Origin: an uncultured Oscillospiraceae bacterium
GTDB lineage: Bacteria; Bacillota; Clostridia; Oscillospirales; Oscillospiraceae
Direction of reading: 5' to 3'
NCBI GenBank assembly: GCA_934561515.1
Contig: CAKTGM010000005.1
Location: 42,751-106,750 of the forward strand
DNA length: 64,000 nt
Position numbers and translations under genes: made by a program. Shown here one piece after another: positions 40,686-49,330 of the stretch (its first letter is position 1; each line of letters opens with the position of its first letter). Under the pieces are notes generated by a model, which was given only the letters and a program-made list of their open reading frames with translations, ran no database searches and was not told where the DNA came from.

Positions 40686-42529
40686 AGGCTGCGTGGATAC
40701 GCAATTTCTGGATCAAGGCGGTCGCCTTTCTCCTGGCGGCGGTGCTCGTGCCGGTGATCCTCACCTACGTTGTGGGACTTGTCTACTCCTACGGCGGTAT
40801 GGGCAAGGACTTTTACACGAGCAACCTCTGCCTGAATGCGGTCGGCAAAAAGACGTGGGAGATCTGCGACGACTATATCGCCATGGAGGGCGGAGACTAC
40901 GAGCTTGACAAGATCTATCCCAAAGGCAACAGCTACAGCAACCTTCGCTTCCGCGTGACGGACGAGCAGGACAAGGTGGAGTTCAACAACGCCAGCGACG
41001 ACGATACCTTCTGCTACAGCACCGTTTACGGCGACAAGACCTTTGATGTCTACCTTGTGAAGGGCCTTCCTGCGCAGGATGACATCTACTGGGCAAAGGC
41101 ATTTTACGACAAGGCAGAAAACTGGGGACAGAACGCCCTGGAGCTGCTCATCCTTTTCGGCGCGATGGAGCTGTTCCTGCTCATCTTCCTCGCCCGCACG
41201 GCGGCGCGGCGCGAGGATGGCGAATTACAGGGCGGCTGGCAGGAAAAAATCCCCTTCGACCTCTACCTTCTCGTTGACGGCACGATCATTGCGCTGCTGT
41301 GCGTGGCGGTGGAGGAGGTCTACTCCTATGTGAGCTTCTATACCCCGCCCTACGATGTGCTGCTGCTGGCGATGAGCTTTGCACTGGCGGTGCTCGTCTT
41401 TGCCGCGTGGGTGACCTTCTGCGCGCGCGTCAAGGTGGGCGGGCTGTGGAAGGGCACGATCGTTTACAGCCTTCTGTGCCTGTGCTGGAAGGTCCTCAAG
41501 TGGTGCTGGGGCGTGCTTTGCGCCATCGGCCGCGGCATGATGAACCTGCTGCACGCCATTCCGATGATCTGGCGCACAGCTCTGGGCTGCGTCGTGGTCA
41601 GCATACTGCTCATTGCCTTTGAAAGCAATCGCGCTTACGGATTGCTGGTGATGCTGCTGATCGCGCTCTCGCTTGCGGCGTGCCTGTTTTCGATGCAGCT
41701 CAGAAAGCTCCAGAGGGAGGGCGAAGCCCTTGCCGCGGGCGATCTTGACGCGCAGGTGGACACGAAATGGATGTACTGGGACGTCAAGCGCCACGCCGAA
41801 AATTTGAATTCCATCGGCGACGGCATGGCCGCGGCCATCGACAAGCAGCTCAAGAGCGAGCGGCTCAAAACGGAGCTCATCACGAACGTCTCGCACGACA
41901 TCAAAACGCCGCTGACGAGCATCATCAACTACGTTGACCTCCTGCAGCACGAGCACACGAGCGAGCAGGAGGAGGAATACCTCGCCGTGCTCAAGCGGCA
42001 GGCCTTCAAGCTCAAAAAGCTCACCGAAGATCTGGTCGAGGCGAGCAAGGCAACGACCGGCAACCTGCCGGTGAACGCCGTGCGGTGCAGCATGAACGAG
42101 CTTTTGGCACAGGTGGAGGGCGAATACGGCGACAAGCTGGCGGCGGCCGAGCTGACGCTTGTGAGCGTGATGCCGGAAAAGGAGCTTTTCTGCTGCGTGG
42201 ACGGCGCGCTCATGTGGCGCGTGATCGACAACCTGCTCTCGAACATCTGCAAATACGCCCAGAACGGCACGCGCGTCTATCTGACGCTCGATAAGACGGG
42301 CGGCGAGGCGGTCGTGACCTTCAAGAACACCTCGCGCGCGGCGCTCAACATCCCCGCCGAGGAGCTGATGGAGCGCTTTGTGCGCGGCGACAGCTCACGC
42401 TCGACCGAGGGCAACGGTCTGGGTCTTTCCATCGCGCAGAGCCTCACGGAATTGCAGGGCGGCAAAATGGCGCTCGCCATCGACGGCGACCTCTTCAAAG
42501 CCATCCTCCGCTTCCCGACGGTGGCATAA
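40682..42529 (+). CDS. Multi-pass sensor histidine kinase
   Basis: Membrane kinase partner of the upstream regulator, 615 residues. TM1 at about 12-36, an extracellular segment of roughly 120 residues, then five further hydrophobic segments between about 155 and 345. HAMP-like linker, then H-box TNVSHDIKTPLTSIINYVDLLQ, N-box VIDNLLSNICKYA and G-box GNGLGLSIAQ. The presence of a block of several membrane helices after the sensor region resembles VanS/YkoH-type relatives in Clostridia; the signal is unknown. Confidence 0.93.
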   Translation: MKAAWIRNFWIKAVAFLLAAVLVPVILTYVVGLVYSYGGMGKDFYTSNLCLNAVGKKTWEICDDYIAMEGGDYELDKIYPKGNSYSNLRFRVTDEQDKVEFNNASDDDTFCYSTVYGDKTFDVYLVKGLPAQDDIYWAKAFYDKAENWGQNALELLILFGAMELFLLIFLARTAARREDGELQGGWQEKIPFDLYLLVDGTIIALLCVAVEEVYSYVSFYTPPYDVLLLAMSFALAVLVFAAWVTFCARVKVGGLWKGTIVYSLLCLCWKVLKWCWGVLCAIGRGMMNLLHAIPMIWRTALGCVVVSILLIAFESNRAYGLLVMLLIALSLAACLFSMQLRKLQREGEALAAGDLDAQVDTKWMYWDVKRHAENLNSIGDGMAAAIDKQLKSERLKTELITNVSHDIKTPLTSIINYVDLLQHEHTSEQEEEYLAVLKRQAFKLKKLTEDLVEASKATTGNLPVNAVRCSMNELLAQVEGEYGDKLAAAELTLVSVMPEKELFCCVDGALMWRVIDNLLSNICKYAQNGTRVYLTLDKTGGEAVVTFKNTSRAALNIPAEELMERFVRGDSSRSTEGNGLGLSIAQSLTELQGGKMALAIDGDLFKAILRFPTVA

Positions 42530-42542
42530 AGTGAAGAAATCA

Positions 42543-42574
42543 GGGGGACGATCCGCGCGATCGTCCCCCTTTTG
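42543..42574 (+). terminator. Terminator after two-component operon
   Basis: 11-bp stem GGGGGACGATC with CGCGC loop, then CTTTTG. Confidence 0.85.
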
Positions 42575-42585
42575 CCGCGCCGCGC

Positions 42586-42614
42586 TTGACATTTCGGTAC
42601 AAAACCAATACAAT
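42586..42614 (+). promoter_or_regulatory. Promoter of proS
   Basis: TTGACA (42586-42591), 17 bp, TACAAT (42609-42614). The short leader has no room for a T-box. Confidence 0.85.
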
Positions 42615-42657
42615 AACAGTTCAGAAATCTATCCTGAAATGCGAGGGAGAATATAAA

Positions 42658-44097
42658 ATGGCAAAAGAGAAAAAAGTCGAACAGATCACGAATCTGGAGG
42701 ATGACTTCGCCCAATGGTATACCGACATCTGCCGCAAGGCCGAGCTTGTTGAGTACGCCAGCGTCAAGGGCTTTACCATCCTGCGCCCCTATGGCTACGC
42801 CATCTGGGAGAATATGCAGAGCCTGATGGACGCCGAGTTCAAAAAGACCGGACACGAGAACGTGGCAATGCCTGTGCTCATCCCCGAGAGCCTTTTGAAG
42901 AAGGAGGGCGAGCTTGTCAAGGGCTTCGCCCCCGAGGTCGCTTGGGTCACGATGGGCGGCAGCGAGAAGCTTGAAGAGCGCCTTGCCTTCCGTCCCACGT
43001 CCGAGACGATGTTCTGCGACCACTGGTCCCGTGTTTTGCAGACCTATCGCCAGCTGCCGATGCTCTACAACCAGTGGTGCTCCGTCATCCGCTGGGAGAA
43101 GACCACCCGCCCCTTCCTGCGCTCGCGCGAGTTCTGGTGGCAGGAGGGTCACACCATCCACGAGACCGCCGAGGAGGCGCAGAATGAGACGATGCAGCAG
43201 CTCAACTGCTACGCCGACTTCTTCCGCCACGTGCTCGCCATCCCCGTTGTTCCCGGCCGCAAGACCGACAAGGAGAAGTTTGCCGGCGCCGAGGCGACCT
43301 ACACCGTTGAGTGCATGATGAAGGACCGCAAGGCCCTTCAGGGAGCAACAAGCCACTACTTCGGCGACAAGTTCTCCCGCGCTTACGACGTGACCTTCAC
43401 CGGCCGCGACAATAAGCTCCAGTACCCGTTCCAGACCTCCTGGGGCTCCACCACGCGCATGATCGGCGCGGTCATCATGACTCATGGCGACAACAACGGT
43501 CTCGTCCTGCCCCCGCGCATCGCGCCCACGCAGGTCGTCATCGTCCCCATCGCCGCGCACAAGAATCCCGAGGTGCTGGAGACTGCCAAGACGATGATGT
43601 CTTCTCTCGTTGCCGCGGGCGTTCGCGTCAAGCTGGATGACAGTGACCAGTCCATGGGCTGGAAGTGCGCCGAGTACGAGATGCGCGGCGTGCCCATCCG
43701 CATGGAGCTCGGTCCCCGCGACCTCGCCGAGGGCAACTGCTGCCTCGTCCGCCGCGACAACGGCGAGAAGGTCACGGCGAAGATCGAGGGCATCGAGAAC
43801 GAGGTCAAGACCCTGCTCGACACCATCCACGACAATATGTACGCCGTGGCGGAAAAGAACCTTGAGGACAACACCTTCGACCTCAAGACCCTTGACGAGG
43901 TGAAGGAGATGGCCGCCGGCCGCGGCGGCTTCGCCCGCACGAAGTGGTGCGGCAGCCTTGAGTGTGAGCTCAAGATGAAGGAAGCCGCGGGCGTTTCCTC
44001 CCGCTGTATGCCCCTCAAGCAGAGCGGCACGACGGGCAAGTGCGTCTGCTGCGGCAAGGAATGCACGACCGACATCTACTGGGGCGTTGCCTACTAA
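42658..44097 (+). CDS. proS: Prolyl-tRNA synthetase, type 3 (archaeal/eukaryote-like)
   Basis: Class II synthetase for tRNA-Pro, 479 residues. It is the short ProS3 form: no editing (INS) domain between motifs 2 and 3 and a C-terminal zinc domain with CGSLEC and CVCCGKEC. Motif 2 shows WCSVIRWEKTTRPFLRSREFWWQEGHT; motif 3 is near SWGSTTRMIGAVIMTHGDNNG. ATG 42658 is preceded by GCGAGGGAG. Confidence 0.96.
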   Translation: MAKEKKVEQITNLEDDFAQWYTDICRKAELVEYASVKGFTILRPYGYAIWENMQSLMDAEFKKTGHENVAMPVLIPESLLKKEGELVKGFAPEVAWVTMGGSEKLEERLAFRPTSETMFCDHWSRVLQTYRQLPMLYNQWCSVIRWEKTTRPFLRSREFWWQEGHTIHETAEEAQNETMQQLNCYADFFRHVLAIPVVPGRKTDKEKFAGAEATYTVECMMKDRKALQGATSHYFGDKFSRAYDVTFTGRDNKLQYPFQTSWGSTTRMIGAVIMTHGDNNGLVLPPRIAPTQVVIVPIAAHKNPEVLETAKTMMSSLVAAGVRVKLDDSDQSMGWKCAEYEMRGVPIRMELGPRDLAEGNCCLVRRDNGEKVTAKIEGIENEVKTLLDTIHDNMYAVAEKNLEDNTFDLKTLDEVKEMAAGRGGFARTKWCGSLECELKMKEAAGVSSRCMPLKQSGTTGKCVCCGKECTTDIYWGVAY

Positions 44098-44117
44098 ACC
44101 GCTTTGATCGAAATTTC

Positions 44118-44160
44118 AAAGGGCGCTGTTCTCTTCTTCGGAAGGGGGCAGCGCCCTTTT
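44118..44160 (+). terminator. Terminator after proS
   Basis: AAAGGGCGCTG and CAGCGCCCTTT stem with a 20-nt loop and TTTT. Confidence 0.85.
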
Positions 44161-44217
44161 GCGCGTCTGCCTGACGATGCAAAAATGTAACAAATTGTAA
44201 CTTTTCTTCCGTTCGCC

Positions 44218-44246
44218 TTTACAACGAGGTGTTTTTTCGATATAAT
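44218..44246 (+). promoter_or_regulatory. Promoter of orphan peptide-binding lipoprotein
   Basis: TTTACA (44218-44223), 17 bp, TATAAT (44241-44246). Confidence 0.8.
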
Positions 44247-44307
44247 CGGTAGCATCAATGCAAATCTTCGGCGGCCATGGGCCGCGTTTTGAATATCGGG
44301 AGTGCCT

Positions 44308-45951
44308 ATGAACAAGATGAAACGGATCTTATGCGTGCTGCTCAGCGCGCTGATGCTGCCCGCGCTGCTCTCCGGCTGCGGCAAAAAGAAGAATGCGGAC
44401 GAGCCCTTCGTCTTCCGCGCCGGCATTCGCAGCGCGATCACATCGCTCGACCCCGCGATGAACACCGACACGGACGCGAACAGCGTGTTCTACGCCCTCT
44501 ATGAAAACCTCATGCGCATGAACGACGGCGGCAGCGGCGAGGCTGTGCTCGATAACGGTATGGCCAAGGAATACACTGAGGAAACGAATTTCGACGGCAC
44601 CGTGACCTATACCTTCACCCTGCGCGCCTCCGCCCGCTGGTCGGATGGGCAGAAGGTCACGGCGGACGACTTTGTCTACGCCTGGCAGCGCCTTGCCGAC
44701 CCCGCGACGGCCTCTCCCAACCACGCGCTCATGAGCGTGGTGGCGGGCTATGACGAGGTGCGCGAGAGCGGCGACAAAACGAAGCTTCAGGTCTCGGCCA
44801 AGGATGACTCGACCCTCGTCGTCACGCTGAGCGCGCCCTGCGCCTATTTTATCGAGGGCATCTGCACGGCGGTTGCCACGATGCCGCTGCGCCGCGACCT
44901 TGCCGAGAGCACGGCCTTTGACAAAGCCCCGCTCGTGAGCAACGGCGCTTACAGCGCGGAGCAGTGGAGTCTCGGCAGCGAGCTGACCGCCGCGCGCAAC
45001 GCGGAGTATTACGAGGCGCGCATCGTCGGGCCCGATACGCTGCGCTTCGTCTTTGCTGAAAACAGCCGCGAGGCGTGGGCGCTTTACGAAAACGGTGAGA
45101 TCGACTATGTTGACCACCTGCCGGACGAGGTGATCGCGGAGCTGTCGCAGCAGAGCGGCTGGGCGGCACGGGACATCCTTGCGACGGCGTGCGTACTTTA
45201 CAACAACGAAACGGATCTCTTTTCCAACGAGCACATCCGCATGGCCTTTGACCTTGCCATCGACCGCGCCGCCGTGACAACGGCGGCGGGCGCGGAGAAC
45301 TGCGCCGCGACGGGCCTTGTGCCCCACGGCATCCCGGACGCGGGCGAGACGGAGGACGATTTCCGCACCACCGGCGGCACGCTCTGCGCGGCCGACGAGG
45401 AAACGCTCGATGAGCGGCAGGAAAAAGCGCGCGAGGAGCTGACCTTTGCGGGCTATTACAGCACCGCCATGTTCCCGCCGGTCGAGCTGCTGTACGTCAG
45501 CGGGACGGAGAGCGGCGCGGTCGCCGCGGCGCTGCAGGAGACATGGTCGGGCGTGCTCGGCGTGAACGTGATGCTGCGCGGCGTGACGCAGGCGGAGTAC
45601 GACAGCCGCATGGAGCAGGGCAACTATGAGCTTGCGCTGCAAAAGGTCACGGCCCTCTATGACGATGCGATGAGCTTTCTCGACCGCTGGTGCAGCGAGA
45701 ACGAGCAGAACCTGATCGGCTACGAGAACGGCACCTACGATGTGCTGCTGGGCGTTGCCGAAACGTCGGAAAACCCGCTGGCGCGCACCGCCTTCTTGCA
45801 CGACGCGGAGACGATGCTGCTGGGCGACACGGCGCTCTCGCCGCTCTACTTTGACGGCACGGCCTCGCTCCTGCGCGAGGGGCTTCGCGGTGTGTACAAC
45901 GACGGACTCGGCAACAGCTACTTCTCCTCCGTGCGCGCGGACGGGAACTAA
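44308..45951 (+). CDS. Orphan family 5 peptide-binding lipoprotein
   Basis: OppA/DppA-like solute-binding lipoprotein, 547 residues. Signal with lipobox LLSGC, Cys around residue 22. The family 5 motif ASARWSDGQKVTADDFVYAWQRLADP is clear, matching OppA of oligopeptide type better than nickel binders. No permease or ATPase genes adjoin, so it must share a transporter such as the opp system at the window start, or act as a peptide sensor. ATG 44308 has GGGAG 6 nt upstream. Confidence 0.9.
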   Translation: MNKMKRILCVLLSALMLPALLSGCGKKKNADEPFVFRAGIRSAITSLDPAMNTDTDANSVFYALYENLMRMNDGGSGEAVLDNGMAKEYTEETNFDGTVTYTFTLRASARWSDGQKVTADDFVYAWQRLADPATASPNHALMSVVAGYDEVRESGDKTKLQVSAKDDSTLVVTLSAPCAYFIEGICTAVATMPLRRDLAESTAFDKAPLVSNGAYSAEQWSLGSELTAARNAEYYEARIVGPDTLRFVFAENSREAWALYENGEIDYVDHLPDEVIAELSQQSGWAARDILATACVLYNNETDLFSNEHIRMAFDLAIDRAAVTTAAGAENCAATGLVPHGIPDAGETEDDFRTTGGTLCAADEETLDERQEKAREELTFAGYYSTAMFPPVELLYVSGTESGAVAAALQETWSGVLGVNVMLRGVTQAEYDSRMEQGNYELALQKVTALYDDAMSFLDRWCSENEQNLIGYENGTYDVLLGVAETSENPLARTAFLHDAETMLLGDTALSPLYFDGTASLLREGLRGVYNDGLGNSYFSSVRADGN

Positions 45952-45973
45952 AAGAACAGGAAGCGAGCCTCCG

Positions 45974-46004
45974 GCCCGCGCCCCGAAAGGGGCGCGGGCT
46001 TTTC
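45974..46004 (+). terminator. Terminator after orphan lipoprotein gene
   Basis: 11-bp GC stem GCCCGCGCCCC, GAAA tetraloop, TTTT. Confidence 0.9.
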
Positions 46005-46036
46005 TGCGTCTTGCGCAGATTGCCGCGCAAGACGCA
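46005..46036. repeat. Perfect 12-bp inverted repeat upstream of SDR operon
   Basis: TGCGTCTTGCGC (46005-46016) and its exact complement (46025-46036), 8-nt spacer; no T-run follows on either strand. It starts right after the terminator and 60 bp before the SDR promoter, so it could be an operator. Unassigned. Confidence 0.5.
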
Positions 46037-46095
46037 AAATACAGCCATTTTGCCCAAAACAGACTTTGGTTGTTCGGATTTTTTGTGCTTGGTTG

Positions 46096-46124
46096 GTTAC
46101 AAATCCGGAGCGCTCTCCTATAAT
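46096..46124 (+). promoter_or_regulatory. Promoter of SDR-gcvP operon
   Basis: GTTACA (46096-46101), 17 bp, perfect TATAAT (46119-46124). Confidence 0.7.
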
Positions 46125-46186
46125 GGCGGCATAAAGGGGAAAACATCCTGAATTCATCCGATCAATGCATAAAGGAGAAGAATCAT

Positions 46187-46981
46187 ATGGGAAATCTTGA
46201 TGGAAAAATCGCAATCGTCACCGGCGCTGCGCAGGGCATCGGCTTTGGCTGCGCAAAGGTTCTGGCCCGCCATGGCGCCACCGTTGTCCTCGTCGACCTG
46301 ACGGACGCCGTTGCAGCCTCTGCCGAGGCGCTCGAGAAGGAAGGGCTGAAGACCGACTACCGCAAGTGCGACGTCAGCAATCTCGAGCAGGTGCAGCAGA
46401 TGGTAGACGACGTGGTCAAGACCTACGGCAAGATCGACATCCTGCACAACAATGCCGGCGTCAACCGCCGCGTCAAATTCGAGGATATGAACACAAAGAC
46501 CCGTGACTTCATCATCGGCGTCAACATCCTCGGCGTGTGGAACGTGGCGAGAGCCGTGTGGCCCTATATGCTCAAGGCAAACTACGGCCGTATCATCAAC
46601 ACCTCCTCCGTCACCGGCGTGAAGGTCGTGGACGAGGGACAGAGCACCTACGCGCTGACCAAGGGCGCGGTGCTGGGCTTTACAAAGGCGCTGGCCTACG
46701 AGGGCGGCCCCCACGGCATCACCGTGAATGCGATCCTGCCCGGCTGGGTCCGCACGCCGAAGGTCGAGCAGGTCTGCCGCGACAGCCGTCCGGAGGACCC
46801 CGAGAGCGCGATGCGCGACATGGCCGCTTTCATCCCCCTCAAGCGCCTTTGCAACATCGATGAGATCGGTGATCTGGTCGCATTCCTCGCCTCTGACGAT
46901 GCAAAGTACATCACCGGTACCGAGCAGGTGATCGACGGCGGCAGCACGCTTCCGGAGACCTTTGATATCCTCCACGCCTGA
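46187..46981 (+). CDS. SDR family oxidoreductase (UcpA-like)
   Basis: NAD(P)-dependent short-chain dehydrogenase of 264 residues. The cofactor loop is TGAAQGIGFG, then NNAGVN; the catalytic Ser is in INTSSVTG and Tyr/Lys in STYALTKGAV. The acidic residue after beta-2 (LVDLTD) suggests NAD preference. The C-terminal GGSTLPETFD is usual. First gene of a five-gene run; the substrate is unknown. ATG 46187 follows AAAGGAG. Confidence 0.9.
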   Translation: MGNLDGKIAIVTGAAQGIGFGCAKVLARHGATVVLVDLTDAVAASAEALEKEGLKTDYRKCDVSNLEQVQQMVDDVVKTYGKIDILHNNAGVNRRVKFEDMNTKTRDFIIGVNILGVWNVARAVWPYMLKANYGRIINTSSVTGVKVVDEGQSTYALTKGAVLGFTKALAYEGGPHGITVNAILPGWVRTPKVEQVCRDSRPEDPESAMRDMAAFIPLKRLCNIDEIGDLVAFLASDDAKYITGTEQVIDGGSTLPETFDILHA

Positions 46982-46983
46982 GC

Positions 46984-47898
46984 ATGGACATTGGGCTGCT
47001 GTTTCAAACGCTGCTGAAGCTCTATGTGATGCTGCTGCTCGGCTTCGTGCTGGCAAAGGCGCACATACTCGATGAGCACGCAAACCGCAGTCTCTCCCAA
47101 ATGGTCGTCTCGGTGACCTATCCGCTCATGCTGCTCTACTCGATGGCGGGGCAGCCGGGGGAGCGCGGCACGGCGCTCATTGTCCTCGGCGGCGGATTCG
47201 CCCTGTATCTGGGGATGATCGCGGCGGCGAAGGCCATTGTGCGATTGCTGCGCGTGCCGGAGGAAAAGCGCAGCGCGTTTGAATGCCTGCTGGTCTTCGG
47301 CAACACCGGCTTTGTCGGCGCGCCGCTCGCCCAGTCGTTTTACGGCGACGCGGCGTTCTACGAGATCACGCTGCTGAACTTTGCCTATTACATCCTCTAC
47401 CAGACCTATGCGGTGAAGCTTCTCTCGCCGCCGGGGGAGAGAAGGGCCTTTTCCCTCCGCGACCTGATGACGCCGGGCTTTCTCATGACGCTGCTTGCCA
47501 TCATCCTCTATCTGCTGCGTTACGACGCGCCCGCGGCCGCGAAGGAGTGTATGTACATGGCCGGCAGCATGACGGTGCCGCTTTCGATGATCGTCCTCGG
47601 CTCGTCGCTCGCCTCATACTCCTTCCGCGATTCCTTCCGCGATCCGTGGGTGTACGCTTACGCGGCGGCAAAGCTCCTTCTGATGCCATCGCTCGCCTTT
47701 GTCCTTTGCAGGGCGCTTCCCATCGGGGCGCATTACAGCGGGCTCACCGTTCTCAACACGGCTGTGCCCGCGGGGTCGATGATCCTGATGCTGGCGCTGC
47801 AAATGAAGCGCGAGAGCGGCTTTATCAGCCGCGCCATCTTCGTATCAACGCTCTTCTCGGCGCTTACGCTGCCGATCATCTCGCTCCTCTTCCTCTGA
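46984..47898 (+). CDS. AEC family transporter
   Basis: Auxin efflux carrier-type membrane protein, 304 residues, with about ten hydrophobic segments in two five-helix halves. Family members export or import small acids such as malate or, in bacteria, often unknown carboxylates. ECLLVFGNTGFVGAPLAQSFYG is the conserved cross-over region, and NTAVPAGSMILMLALQ the second. The start is two bases after the SDR stop, so they are coupled. The operon context suggests a carboxylate or amino acid substrate. Confidence 0.9.
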   Translation: MDIGLLFQTLLKLYVMLLLGFVLAKAHILDEHANRSLSQMVVSVTYPLMLLYSMAGQPGERGTALIVLGGGFALYLGMIAAAKAIVRLLRVPEEKRSAFECLLVFGNTGFVGAPLAQSFYGDAAFYEITLLNFAYYILYQTYAVKLLSPPGERRAFSLRDLMTPGFLMTLLAIILYLLRYDAPAAAKECMYMAGSMTVPLSMIVLGSSLASYSFRDSFRDPWVYAYAAAKLLLMPSLAFVLCRALPIGAHYSGLTVLNTAVPAGSMILMLALQMKRESGFISRAIFVSTLFSALTLPIISLLFL

Positions 47899-47946
47899 GA
47901 AGCAGTTTTAAGCAACCTACCATACTACATTAGGAGGCACACAGAT

Positions 47947-49314
47947 ATGCAGTATCCTTATATTCCCAACAGCAATGAAGCTGTGCGCAAGGAGATGCTG
48001 GATTTCATCGGGGCCAGGAGCGTGGAGGAGATCTACGCCTTCATTCCCGACGAGGTCCGCATGAAAAAGCCGCTCGACATTCCCGCGCCCTTTCCCACCG
48101 AGCAGGAGCTGAGCCGGCACATGAACGCCATTCTTGCAGAGGACTCCACCTGCGAAGAGAACATCAGCTTCCTCGGCGCAGGCTGCTATGACCACTATGT
48201 TCCCGCCATCTGCGACGAGATCAACGGCCGCAGCGAGTTCCTCACCGCCTACAGCGGCGATACCTACGCCGACCACGGCAAGTGCCAGGCGTTTTTCGAG
48301 TTCTCCAGCATGATGGGCGAGCTTCTGGACCTCGATGTTGTCAGCTTCCCGACCTATGACGGCGGGCAGGCCGCGTCCACGGCGCTGATGATGTCCCGCC
48401 GCATCAACGGCCGCAGCAAGGCCCTCGTGCCCGAGAACATGAACCCGAGCCTCCTCTCCCAGATGAAGTGCTACTGCGAGGGCATGGAGCTCATCGGCGT
48501 GAAAGCCGGGGAAAACGGCCAACTGGACCTTGACGACCTCAAGGCAAAGCTCGACTCCGACGTTGCCGCCGTCTTCATCCAGAACCCCTGCTTCCTCGGC
48601 TTCTTTGAAGAGCGGGGCAAGGAGATCGGCGAGCTGGCGCACGCCGTGGGCGCGGAATATGTCGTCTACGCCGACCCGTCCTCTCTCGGCATCGCCGAGC
48701 CGCCCGCCGACTACGGCGCGGATATCTCCTGCGGCGAGATCCAGCCCCTCGGCATCCACATGAGCTTCGGCGCGGGACTTGGCGGCTATCTTGCCACCCG
48801 GCAGGAAGAAAAGTATGTGATGAACTATCCGCATCACCTGCACAATATTTTCAAGAATTCCAAGGGCCAGTTCGGCTACGCCCGCGCCCTGCCCGAGCGC
48901 ACGAGCTACTATGTCCGCGACAAGGGCGTTGAGTACCTCGGCACCTGCGTGGGTCTGTGGACCGTCACCGCCGCCGTGTATCTCGCCCTGATGGGCCCCG
49001 AGGGGATGCGCGAGCTGGGCGAGAACATCCTCTATAAGAGCAACTACGCGCAGAGGAAGCTTGCCGGTCTCAAGGGCGTGACGCTGCCCTATGCCGCGAG
49101 CCACAGCTTCATGGAATTCGTGCTGAACCTCGACGGCACGGGAAAGAGCGTTGCCGAGGTCAACAAGGCGCTGCTTGCCAGGCACATCTTCGGCGGCTAT
49201 GACCTCAGCCGCGAAATGCCGCAGCTCGGGCAGTCCATGCTGGTGTGCGTCACCGAAAAGACGGCGTTGAGCGATATCGACAAGCTGGCCGATGCGCTCG
49301 CCGAGATCCTGTAA
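47947..49314 (+). CDS. gcvPA: Glycine dehydrogenase (decarboxylating) subunit 1
   Basis: N-terminal half of the two-part P-protein of the glycine cleavage system, 455 residues. Typical blocks are PYIPNSNEAVRKEML at the start, FLGAGCYDHYVPAI, and YADHGKCQAFFEFSSMMGEL. The subunit does not bind PLP itself. ATG 47947 follows AGGAGG. It is 16 bp before gcvPB; gcvT, gcvH and lpd are not in the window. Confidence 0.96.
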   Translation: MQYPYIPNSNEAVRKEMLDFIGARSVEEIYAFIPDEVRMKKPLDIPAPFPTEQELSRHMNAILAEDSTCEENISFLGAGCYDHYVPAICDEINGRSEFLTAYSGDTYADHGKCQAFFEFSSMMGELLDLDVVSFPTYDGGQAASTALMMSRRINGRSKALVPENMNPSLLSQMKCYCEGMELIGVKAGENGQLDLDDLKAKLDSDVAAVFIQNPCFLGFFEERGKEIGELAHAVGAEYVVYADPSSLGIAEPPADYGADISCGEIQPLGIHMSFGAGLGGYLATRQEEKYVMNYPHHLHNIFKNSKGQFGYARALPERTSYYVRDKGVEYLGTCVGLWTVTAAVYLALMGPEGMRELGENILYKSNYAQRKLAGLKGVTLPYAASHSFMEFVLNLDGTGKSVAEVNKALLARHIFGGYDLSREMPQLGQSMLVCVTEKTALSDIDKLADALAEIL

Positions 49315-49330
49315 GGGAGGGAAAGAAACC

